From G032773895 sp965248935 (GTDB lineage: Bacteria; Pseudomonadota; Gammaproteobacteria; Pseudomonadales; Cellvibrionaceae): a stretch of DNA of 64,000 nt. A model generated the notes under the pieces. That model saw nothing but the letters and a program-made list of their open reading frames with translations. It had not been told where the DNA came from and ran no database searches. The stretch lies in contig OZ252214.1 of NCBI GenBank assembly GCA_965248935.1, positions 496,001-560,000 on the forward strand. Reading direction: 5' to 3'. Of this stretch, positions 1 to 5,926 are shown piece after piece. Within the stretch, counting starts at the first letter, position 1. Every line of letters begins with the position of its first letter. The position numbers were made by a program, and so were the translations under genes.

Positions 1-103
1 TGTCAATATAAGGTAGATAATCCGGTATTTTGACTGTGATAGGCCGCGTCTCCACTGTGATTATGTAATCAGGAAAAACAATTGGAATGAGCAAATCTTT
101 CAT
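1..103 (-). CDS. Partial CDS (N-terminal 34 aa), cassette gene
   Basis: An open frame starts with ATG at 103 on the minus strand and runs off the left edge without a stop. It reads MKDLLIPIVFPDYIITVETR and continues hydrophobic/beta-rich. It begins 35 bases after the GTTAGGT core at the end of the attC-like site (137-255), so it sits where the next cassette gene should. The start resembles, from memory, a family of small proteins seen near secretion-effector genes, but too little is present to name a function. Confidence 0.45.
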   Translation of the reverse strand, partial: MKDLLIPIVFPDYIITVETRPITVKIPDYLPYID

Positions 104-136
104 TTATGAACTCCATTATGATAGTGACTTCTTCAA

Positions 137-255
137 CCTAACGCTTGGCACAGCTGAAGCTGGTACGGTGCGATTTTTGTGTTAGTGTTTGAGCGATAGC
201 GAATAACGCAAAAATCGCTCCGTACCAGATTTCAGACTGATGCCACTTGTTATAC
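137..255 (-). repeat. attC-like integron recombination site
   Basis: This is a long imperfect palindrome. On the minus strand it opens with GTATAACAAGTGGCA and closes with TGCCAAGCGTTAGG, giving R''/L'' and L'/R' boxes with a perfect GTTRRRY core (GTTAGGT) at the downstream end. The inner arms (CTGAAGCTGGTACGG... against CTGAAATCTGGTACGG...) pair at about 23 of 27 positions around a roughly 40-base loop. The TAA stop of the upstream DUF4262 gene lies inside the R'' box, as is usual in gene cassettes. Size and layout resemble Vibrio-type superintegron attC sites. Confidence 0.75.
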
Positions 256-687
256 AAGGTCTAAAGCCTCGGCCTGAACTGTTAACTCACAGCTTTTCTC
301 CGTTGGCTGTATATTATTTTTGTCCGGCCAAAGCATAACCAACACCCTAAAGGGTTTTTCATAGTACCGAGCAGCGACACCAGCATAGTTCGACAACTGC
401 GAATCTTTCAGCGGTTTAAATACTGCTTCAAACTCTCCAGATAAAACCCCTTTGGTTTTTACATTTGGCTGAAAGGTGGCTCCATTTTTCAAATCATAAG
501 CAAGGTTGGATAGTAGAGTATGCATCGTCTCGCGCTTCAAACCAAAAATCATAATTTCAGGATGCCCAAAAGATTCCTCGAAGCCAATAGAGTACGAAAA
601 CTCGGCTTTCTCTCCATTTTCATCAAATACATATTGGAACTGCCAACCGTGCTTTTCGATATTATTCTTAATTGAATCTCTATTCAC
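250..687 (-). CDS. DUF4262 family protein (cassette gene)
   Basis: This 145-residue protein has the DUF4262 pattern: an N-terminal HGW motif, FSYSIGF near residue 31, then GHPEIMIFGL near residue 42. The biochemical role of the family is unknown; members are soluble, standalone proteins and often occur in cassettes and other accessory DNA. The stop codon is embedded in the attC-like site that follows, and the gene starts just after a GTTA boundary at 711. It is therefore a complete mobile cassette on the minus strand. No signal peptide or membrane segment is visible. Confidence 0.75.
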   Translation of the reverse strand: MNRDSIKNNIEKHGWQFQYVFDENGEKAEFSYSIGFEESFGHPEIMIFGLKRETMHTLLSNLAYDLKNGATFQPNVKTKGVLSGEFEAVFKPLKDSQLSNYAGVAARYYEKPFRVLVMLWPDKNNIQPTEKSCELTVQAEALDLV

Positions 688-710
688 TGAGCCTTCCTAC
701 ATATGGTGTA

Positions 711-824
711 TAACAGTAGTATAAACGACAGTTTGTCCAATAACATACTATATCAGACAGTTCAGAACTGGGGTAAAAAGGTATGTTTTTCAATGAGTTA
801 AACTCCTTCTATTTAGATTCAACC
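711..824. repeat. 114-bp direct repeat, copy 1
   Basis: This segment is about 90% identical (roughly 11 mismatches in 114) to 4429-4542, in the same orientation. Both copies begin at TAACAGTAG, and the flanks diverge exactly there. On the minus strand this is the sequence ...CTACTGTTA followed by a cassette gene, so the break matches the integron cut position G/TTRRRY. The other end is cut off by the IS3 element at 825. It may be the left end of the IS4-family element decaying at 2071-2844, or an attI/attC-derived boundary. Confidence 0.7.
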
Positions 825-832
825 TGTAGTGG

Positions 833-1690
833 TCAACCTTTTTTGGCCAGCGAGTTAGAGGTTTTCCAAAAAAATACTTCTTTTTCGTTCGGCGATAATC
901 CTAAATTATGGCTATGTGGCCTCACTAAATTGTAATACTTATAAATGTAATCACGAACAGAATCACTCGCTACCTTATCACTGCTATAACCATTTTTAGG
1001 CATGTTTTCAGTTTTCAAACTCCGAAAAAAACGTTCCATCGGGGCATTATCCCAACAGTTACCACGACGGCTCATGCTCTGTTTAATCTGGTACTTCCAG
1101 ATCAATTGTCTAAAAACCAAACTGGTGTAGTGACAGCCCTGATCAGAATGAAACATCACTCCCTGTGGTCGCCCGCGCGCTTCAAATGCATTCGATAATG
1201 CGCGTTTTGTCAGCTCGCTATCAGGTGAATCTGACAAGGCAAAGCCAATCACTTTTCGGCCATAGAGATCGAGAACAACGGCCAAATAATACCATTGGCT
1301 CCCTGCCCAGAGGTAGGTTACATCACCACACCAAACCTGATTTGGCCGAATGGGGCTGAACTCTCGGTTTAAATGGTTTTCAATATCAACATGTTCTTTG
1401 TTGGCTCGCTTGTAGTTGTGCTTAGGTGGCTGACAACTCACCAGTCCCGCACACTTCATGGCTTTACTGACTCGGTAGCGGCTTACTCTATGGCCTTCTC
1501 GTGACAGCATTGTCGCAATACTTCTTGCCCCCGCAGAGCCTCCACTCAGTTGGTGTGCCACTTTTACTTCAACCTCAAAACGTAATTCTGACGGCTTCAT
1601 TCCTTTTGGCCGCGCTTTCCAATAACGAAAACTACTGCGGTGAATCTCAAAGAGTCTGCACAGTGAATTAACCGAATAGCTCCCTTTCAA
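833..1690 (-). CDS. IS3-family transposase OrfB (DDE integrase domain)
   Basis: This 285-residue catalytic subunit has an N-terminal HTH_21-type segment and then the rve core. The DDE residues are visible in VWCGDVTYLW, MFHSDQGCHYTS and the ENMPKNGYSSDKVAS/MERFFRSLKTE region. Its frame is -1 relative to orfA and stays open from 1750 down to the annotated ATG at 1690. This fits expression as an OrfAB fusion by -1 slippage on AAAAAAG (about 1744-1750). The element appears intact and may still be active. Confidence 0.92.
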   Translation of the reverse strand: MKGSYSVNSLCRLFEIHRSSFRYWKARPKGMKPSELRFEVEVKVAHQLSGGSAGARSIATMLSREGHRVSRYRVSKAMKCAGLVSCQPPKHNYKRANKEHVDIENHLNREFSPIRPNQVWCGDVTYLWAGSQWYYLAVVLDLYGRKVIGFALSDSPDSELTKRALSNAFEARGRPQGVMFHSDQGCHYTSLVFRQLIWKYQIKQSMSRRGNCWDNAPMERFFRSLKTENMPKNGYSSDKVASDSVRDYIYKYYNLVRPHSHNLGLSPNEKEVFFWKTSNSLAKKG

Positions 1691-1698
1691 TGTGTCAA

Positions 1699-2001
1699 CT
1701 AACGCAAAACGTTCATTGAGTCCGACATCAAGAGAGCGGTAGCCTTTTTTAAGATTTCTTTCTCCATTTTGAGCTGCTGATTTTCACGCTCCAACTCTCT
1801 AATTCGGCGTCGCTCTTCAGTGATAGGCGGAGTTTTTATCTCATCTCCGTTACGTTCTTTCCGTAGTTGACGAACCCATTTATCTACGGTTGATTTACCA
1901 ACCCCCATCGCCTCTGCCGCTTCACGGATGGAATAATCTTTATCGACAACAAGCTCAGCGACCTCTTGTCTGAATTCAGGTTTAAAGTGTGGTTTTGTCA
2001 T
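1699..2001 (-). CDS. IS3-family transposase OrfA (HTH protein)
   Basis: This 100-residue protein has an N-terminal helix-turn-helix (residues about 8-50, with EAAEAMGVGKSTVDKWVRQL) and a leucine-zipper-like C-terminal stretch (RELERENQQLKMEKEILKKA). It binds the IS ends and supplies the N-terminal part of the OrfAB transposase. The run AAAAAAGG in its LKKATALL codons is a classical IS3 slippery site, and the -1 frame continues into orfB. Confidence 0.9.
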   Translation of the reverse strand: MTKPHFKPEFRQEVAELVVDKDYSIREAAEAMGVGKSTVDKWVRQLRKERNGDEIKTPPITEERRRIRELERENQQLKMEKEILKKATALLMSDSMNVLR

Positions 2002-2070
2002 GTTGTTACCTTAAGTTAGTGGTGATGATATCACCTCTAACTCGCTGGCCAAATTTAGTATGCCACTACA

Positions 2071-2844
2071 AAAGGGTTTAAGCGTTGGGATCAGCTTATC
2101 GCAATGGTATAGGGTCAGATATCCGGCAGTCGAAGTTTACGCGAATTAGAGACTGGATTTAATAGCCAATCGCCACATCACTCCCACCTAGGAACAAAAG
2201 AAGTGAGGCGATCAACACTTGCCGATGCGAATACAAATAAGCGGTAAGGTGTTCGAAGACATTTGCCAACACCTTATGTAACGAGTACATAAGAAGCTCA
2301 GAAATGACGTAAAAGATTGACTCTATTTAATCGACTCATCAGGGATGAAGAATCTCAAGAAGCTATTCTTGAAGATAGCAGGGTTGAATTTGGACAAAAG
2401 GTACGCGACAAGCGGCGAAAAAATGATTATTTGGGGACTCAATTAAGGAGGATTGTTGTTGACAGGGAAGATAAAGATACGCCGTTAATATTAGCGACAA
2501 ATGACTTTGAACGTTGCGCACAAGAGATAGCGGATATCGACAAGAAACGGTGGGCGATTAAGTTATTTTTAAAGTGGATAAAACAAAATCTGAAACTTAA
2601 GAAATATTTAGGTCGAAGTAAAAACTCAGTCAAGCCACAAATTTATATCGCTTTAATCACGTATCTGTTGGTTAAGATTTACCCTCAAGGCCGCAAGACA
2701 ATTCTGACCCTGAAGCTTTGCTTGGTTGAACTAAAATCAACACTCTTTTCACGCCCGGATATAGCCGAAAAAATTGCGAGAAAACGCCGAACAGAGTTCA
2801 TTGAGTTTAATAATCGCAAGATAAGTCTGGCGGATTATATTTAA
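2071..2844 (+). pseudogene. IS4-family transposase remnant
   Basis: The reading starts abruptly at the IS3 edge (KGFKRWDQLIAMV) and contains GSRSLRELETGFNSQ and RRSTLADANTNK, typical of the N-terminal half of IS4-type DDE transposases. It has in-frame stops near 2130 and 2250. Codons 2317-2844 (175 aa) then encode the C-terminal third, with KRWAIKLFLKWIKQNLKLKKYLG, the conserved Y/R-W...E-like block of these enzymes. The central catalytic part is deleted between about 2300 and 2330. The gene is dead. ACAGAATTATTTACAGGGTC just downstream (about 2859-2878) may be the right end. Confidence 0.8.
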
Positions 2845-2925
2845 CCCCTGACAGTTACACAGAATTATTTACAGGGTCTTCTTTTATCGAATCACAACTG
2901 CTGCTTACAAAATTAGCTATATTCG

Positions 2926-3318
2926 TTATGAGTTTGATCGATAGATATAAGTGTCTTCAATAAACATACCGTTGATAGTATTTCTTGAAAGCCTAATGCC
3001 AGAAATTCTATCTCCAGTTCTGATAGCAAACTTAAGTAGCTGAACAATTTGATTGGATGTATTAGTAACCCCAATATCATTTAATGAAATAATTTCTTCT
3101 TGTTCGGAACTCTCCGAGTTCGCGTCAACGACTCTCTTGTAATACTTGCGAGGTCCGCCTGAATCAACAAGTGGAGAAGCGATAATTATCTTCCATGTTT
3201 TTTCCTCTGAGAAATATAGCCAGAAGGCACTTTTTATTTCAGAGTCTTTGGCATCAAGTCTTTCTATAAGCTTGGCACCAGCTTGCATCATAGAGTCTGT
3301 AAGACTCTCTGTTACCAA
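2926..3318 (-). CDS. Hypothetical protein coupled to HEPN gene
   Basis: This 130-residue protein is not a family I recognise. It overlaps the end of the HEPN gene (3254-3727) by about 65 bases if the TTG at 3318 is used; an ATG at codon 11 gives a shorter overlap. The middle (FWLYFSEEKTWKIIIASPLVDSGGPRKYYKRV) looks like a beta-rich fold, and the C-terminus carries a short strand-like TYIYRS. It could be the partner of the HEPN protein in a two-gene module; it lacks MNT nucleotidyltransferase motifs. Just downstream, CATAACGAATATAGC may be the stub of an attC cut by the IS4 insertion. Confidence 0.6.
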   Translation of the reverse strand: MVTESLTDSMMQAGAKLIERLDAKDSEIKSAFWLYFSEEKTWKIIIASPLVDSGGPRKYYKRVVDANSESSEQEEIISLNDIGVTNTSNQIVQLLKFAIRTGDRISGIRLSRNTINGMFIEDTYIYRSNS

Positions 3319-3727
3319 AATGTCTTAGCCATGCCAAAATTCCTGAGTTTTCATCTGTGACGGCCTGATAGAGGTCATTGGCTTTAGTGCTTTCTATTGA
3401 GCGCTCGTATCTAGATTCGACAGTCCAGTCTTTGGCTACAGCCCAGTTTAACTGAAAATCGGAATCTGACAGCTCTTTTTCACTAAGTTTCTGTTTTAAG
3501 CCAGCAACTCCAAGTAAATCGGCTAATTTATGCTGATGACTCTCTCGTGCTAAATCTTTATTTGGAAAATCGTATTGCTGTACTTGTTTAGCAATACAAG
3601 CTTTTATTGCACACTCAAGCGCATAGCCTGCCAAATAATAGGCTCCCTGAAAATTCTTGTATTCCAGTAACACTTTTGCTTCTGAAACCCGAATATCCAC
3701 TAATGCTTCTAAATCAGACTTGTTCAT
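3254..3727 (-). CDS. HEPN domain protein (cassette gene)
   Basis: This 157-residue protein has an all-helical HEPN pattern: AYYLAGYALECAIKACIAK (residues about 29-47) and an RX4H motif, R61-ESHQ-H66, the usual RNase active-site signature of HEPN toxins. The ending around LAWLRHFG resembles a HEPN C-terminus, so the last 20 residues may be a late read-through. It overlaps the next gene downstream on the same strand. It starts about 35 bases after the attC-like site at 3757-3814, so the pair forms one cassette. A toxin or abortive-infection role is likely from the family, but unproven. Confidence 0.7.
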   Translation of the reverse strand: MNKSDLEALVDIRVSEAKVLLEYKNFQGAYYLAGYALECAIKACIAKQVQQYDFPNKDLARESHQHKLADLLGVAGLKQKLSEKELSDSDFQLNWAVAKDWTVESRYERSIESTKANDLYQAVTDENSGILAWLRHFGNRESYRLYDASWCQAYRKT

Positions 3728-3756
3728 AAGTTACCATTTAGGCTTCCCTCTTTTGA

Positions 3757-3814
3757 CTCATAACGTCTAAGTCAGCCGAGCGGTTTTTGTGTCGGCTGAA
3801 TTTTTTTGTTAGCT
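3757..3814 (-). repeat. attC-like integron recombination site (short type)
   Basis: On the minus strand the site reads GCTAAC, an A-rich spacer, TTCAGCCGA, a 12-base loop, TCGGCTGACTTAGACGTTATGAG. The inner stem TCAGCCGA/TCGGCTGA (3772-3779 with 3792-3799) is perfect over 8 bp. The outer boxes are AAC and GTT in the R''/R' positions. The layout matches classic 60-base-element sites such as those of aad cassettes. It lies between the brnTA cassette and the HEPN cassette, in the same orientation as the site at 137-255. Confidence 0.75.
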
Positions 3815-3903
3815 TCAATATTATCTTTCTTCAAAGCAGCCCAATTAGTTTTTCCCAATTTGCCTTTTGACTCAGATAATTTTACTTTAGTTTTCTTTGT
3901 CAT
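3772..3903 (-). CDS. Small 43-aa ORF ending inside attC
   Basis: The ORF begins with ATG at 3903, overlaps the end of brnA (stop at 3887) by 17 bases, and reads MTKKTKVKLSESKGKLGKTN, then WAALKKDNIEANKK. Its last eight codons and TGA stop come from the attC stem. The TNWAALKKDNIE segment resembles the start of BrnA-type antitoxins (T-DW--L). It may be a remnant of a second antitoxin gene truncated when the attC formed, or a short real peptide. Confidence 0.35.
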   Translation of the reverse strand: MTKKTKVKLSESKGKLGKTNWAALKKDNIEANKKIQPTQKPLG

Positions 3904-4084
3904 TTGCATTATCCTTTTTATTCGCAAGTTTAAATTCTTTCAATTGCTCACTACTTAACACTGGATTATCAGGGTCTCTATCTGCCCGTCTCTTAATCTC
4001 GCTTTCAGACATATTTTTTACAGATTCTTTTGTTTTACCCTTATTTTTAATTGCATCTGACAATTTTATTCGTTTCATTCCCAT
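3887..4084 (-). CDS. brnA: BrnA-like antitoxin
   Basis: This 65-residue, highly charged protein is encoded directly after the BrnT gene. Stop and start overlap as TAATG, so translation is coupled. MSESEIKRRADRDPDNPVLS resembles the N-terminal part of antitoxins paired with BrnT. The usual C-terminal ribbon-helix-helix DNA-binding part is short or missing here, so autoregulation by this protein is uncertain. By family, it should bind and neutralise BrnT. It belongs to the cassette closed by the attC-like site at 3757-3814. Confidence 0.65.
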   Translation of the reverse strand: MGMKRIKLSDAIKNKGKTKESVKNMSESEIKRRADRDPDNPVLSSEQLKEFKLANKKDNANDKEN

Positions 4085-4404
4085 TACCCTACCTCAACAG
4101 AAAACGTATTTGCTTTATATTGCCTAACCTCTATAGCCTCAGCTTTACGAGCAGATATAACTCGTACTTCACTTTCCTTAAAATGGACTTTATTTGTATA
4201 CACAACCATTAAAACACCAAATCTTGACATACCAATAGTTTGCCAACGACCCTCATCGGGCTTACTATGACCAACATCATATCTTTCTTGCCTTAACATA
4301 TCATTCCAGATATATATCGCATCCAGAAAATCAACCCCGTGTTTAAATATATTGGTATTGTTTTTATCTTCATCCCATTCAAACTCTATATCTTCAACAC
4401 TCAT
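4084..4404 (-). CDS. brnT: BrnT family toxin (RelE-fold RNase)
   Basis: This 106-residue protein has the BrnT signature: FEWDEDKNNTNIFKHGVDF near the N-terminus, DEGRWQTIGMSRFGVLMVVYT in the middle and RVISARKAEAIEVRQY near the C-terminus. Members fold like RelE and cleave RNA in stressed cells; BrnA neutralises them. It is the first gene of its cassette: the coding start lies about 25 bases after the GTTAGC boundary at 4429. A GGAGAA ribosome-binding site (4411-4416) lies about 6 bases before the ATG at 4402-4404. Confidence 0.85.
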   Translation of the reverse strand: MSVEDIEFEWDEDKNNTNIFKHGVDFLDAIYIWNDMLRQERYDVGHSKPDEGRWQTIGMSRFGVLMVVYTNKVHFKESEVRVISARKAEAIEVRQYKANTFSVEVG

Positions 4405-4428
4405 TATATTTTCTCCATGTAATTAAGC

Positions 4429-4542
4429 TAACAGTAGGATAAACGACAGTTTGTCCAATAACATATTATATCAGGCAACTCAGAACTGGGGTAAAAAGGT
4501 ATATTTTTCAATGAGTTAAACTTATTTTGTTTAGGTTCAACC
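4429..4542. repeat. 114-bp direct repeat, copy 2
   Basis: This is the second copy of the segment at 711-824. It starts at TAACAGTAGGATAAACGACAG and ends at GGTTCAACC. After the repeat the DNA differs from copy 1. On the minus strand it lies directly upstream of the brnTA cassette, where an attI site or a previous attC would be expected. It shows no strong attC-like palindrome of its own. CAGTTCTGAACTG in copy 1 (CAACTCAGAACTG here) is the only internal dyad I see. Confidence 0.7.
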
Positions 4543-4935
4543 ATTATCTCGACTGTCCACTTTGCTGTTTTATTATCCTAAATATACCTCAAATGTCCAT
4601 TAATAATACGAGTGTCCGTTTGTACCGCACCCCTTATGTGGTAAATGTTGGAAGGCGCCTCTGGCTTTTCCAACCTACGGGGTATTTTAAATTTATTCCG
4701 GTGTGCGGTCGTAAGGAATGCTTTTTTACTTTCATTATATAGCCAGCCCTTGCTTTTGCATTGGGAATCATTCGAGCAGAAAAACTAAGTCCTTCCCACT
4801 CAAGGGCTACTAATGGTCGTGATAATAGAGCTTCATCTTTTTGTTGAACGAAGCCGCTACGCGGCAAAGTGAAATTCCTTTGTATTAGATAATTCCCCTA
4901 CGCGCAACCCCGCACGATAACAAGAGGAATATCGA
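4543..4935. other. Intergenic region between cassette array and recombinase
   Basis: This stretch of about 390 bp holds the REP-like palindrome described separately, and otherwise no credible gene. A 77-codon minus-strand frame (4634-4867) crosses the palindrome and has no recognisable domain. Its position between divergent recombinase and cassettes is where an attI site and promoters would be in an integron. I cannot identify an attI. Confidence 0.4.
4641..4684 (+). repeat. REP-like palindrome, copy A
   Basis: The sequence GTAAATGTTGGAAGGCGCCT followed by CTGGCTTTTCCAACCTACGG is an imperfect hairpin (GTTGGAA...TTCCAAC around a GC-rich loop). The region 44508-44551 carries the same 44 bp in reverse complement with only two mismatches. 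Short GC-rich palindromes repeated in AT-rich intergenic DNA are typical of REP/MITE-type elements. Confidence 0.7.
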
Positions 4936-5838
4936 ATGAACAAAGCACAGCAAAAACGATTCGATTCACTGTACCGTAAACATGTTAGCGCATTAAAAAG
5001 ACAAGGAAAAGCTGAGGCGACCATTGATGCCTACTCGCGTGCGCTTCGGCGTATTTGTGCGTTCTTTGATTGCCCTCCCGACATCCTCAAACAAGAGCAG
5101 TTCGAAGCCTATTTTGAATCCCTCGTCTCGACACACTCGTGGTCTACCGTAAAGGTCGATCGCAACGGCTTACAGTTCTTTTATAAGTACGTCATCAAAC
5201 GTGACTGGCAGTGGGTTGAGATCGTAAAACCTCCCATTGAAAAACACTTGCCCGATGTCCTCACACTCAAAGAGCTGGAACGACTCATCAACGGCACGCG
5301 AGAGCTTCGCTACCAAACCTTTATTCTCTGTTGCTTCAGTATGGGCTTACGTCTTGGCGAAGCTCTGTCACTGACCATCGGAGATATTGATAGTGAACGC
5401 ATGAAGGTTCACATTCGTCAAGCCAAGGGCAAAAAAGATCGGTTTGTCACGATGCCTAAAATGGCCTTAGATGCGTTGCGCCGATATTGGGTTACCCATC
5501 GGCATCCGAAGTGGATCTTCCCTCGCGGTCGGAGTGCGCAAGAACGGCTCGAAGCCGACTCGGTAATGGATCGAGGCGGCTTGCAAAAGTCCTTCAAGGC
5601 CATCGTGCAGGATGTGGGTATTCATAAAGACATCACCATACACACCTTGCGCCACTGCTACGGCACCTTGCTCACCGATGCGGGCGTGAACCTGCGTTCC
5701 ATTCAGCACGAGATGGGCCACGAGTGCCCAAAAACAACCGCACTTTATACCCAGCTCTCAACTCATACCCAGCACGATACGCAAATTATCTTGGACACAC
5801 ATAAATTATCTTCTATTTCAAAACCGACTGATCGGTAG
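4936..5838 (+). CDS. Tyrosine recombinase, IS91-associated type
   Basis: This 300-residue site-specific recombinase has an N-terminal SAM-like core-binding domain (residues 10-95) and a catalytic domain with R139 (GLRLGEAL), K164-166 (AKGKK), H236-x-x-R239 (HTLRH), H262 and nucleophile Y271 (TALYTQL). The extra helix that defines integron integrases between patch II and HxxR is absent. The sequence style matches recombinases normally found next to IS91-type transposases, but no such transposase follows here. AGAGGA (4922-4927) precedes the ATG. The gene is divergent to the cassette array. Its last codons read through a 20-bp repeat (5784-5803) found again at 14.7 kb, so the C-terminus may be altered. 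Confidence 0.85.
   Translation: MNKAQQKRFDSLYRKHVSALKRQGKAEATIDAYSRALRRICAFFDCPPDILKQEQFEAYFESLVSTHSWSTVKVDRNGLQFFYKYVIKRDWQWVEIVKPPIEKHLPDVLTLKELERLINGTRELRYQTFILCCFSMGLRLGEALSLTIGDIDSERMKVHIRQAKGKKDRFVTMPKMALDALRRYWVTHRHPKWIFPRGRSAQERLEADSVMDRGGLQKSFKAIVQDVGIHKDITIHTLRHCYGTLLTDAGVNLRSIQHEMGHECPKTTALYTQLSTHTQHDTQIILDTHKLSSISKPTDR
5784..5803 (+). repeat. 20-bp repeat, copy 1 (in recombinase 3' end)
   Basis: The sequence AATTATCTTGGACACACATA occurs here and, perfectly, at 14728-14747, with a 19/20 copy at 14750-14769. A partial second unit (AATTATCTT) follows directly at 5804-5812. The copy is inside the last codons of the recombinase gene. It could be a recombination or insertion site; this is inference. 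Confidence 0.75.
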
Positions 5839-5926
5839 CGCTTAAAAACCTATGTTATTTCATTGTTATTGACACAGGTTTTTAAACAGCTTCAACTAAT
5901 CTAATTTTTTAGTATCACCTACATCT

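Larger units (their letters stand above)
825..2070 (-). mobile_element. IS3-family insertion sequence, complete
   Basis: The element is 1246 bp. Both tips read TGTAGTGG inward, differ for about 10 bases, and then share TTGGCCAGCGAGTTAGAGGT, giving bipartite terminal inverted repeats. Two overlapping-frame ORFs (orfA, orfB) fill it in typical IS3 order, with an A6G slippery run between them. No target-site duplication is visible (AACC on the left, AAA on the right), so adjacent DNA was probably deleted or rearranged after insertion. It separates the repeat copy at 711-824 from the IS4-type pseudogene at 2071. Confidence 0.9.

Noticed and set aside
711..824. 114-bp repeat as an attC site
   Set aside because: It lacks the long palindrome and paired L boxes of attC; only its TAAC edge fits.
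4634..4867. 77-codon minus-strand gene
   Set aside because: It spans the REP-like palindrome and has no domain or ribosome-binding site.
4936..5838. Integron integrase IntI
   Set aside because: Position and orientation fit, but the IntI-specific extra segment before HxxR is absent and the sequence matches IS91-associated recombinases better.
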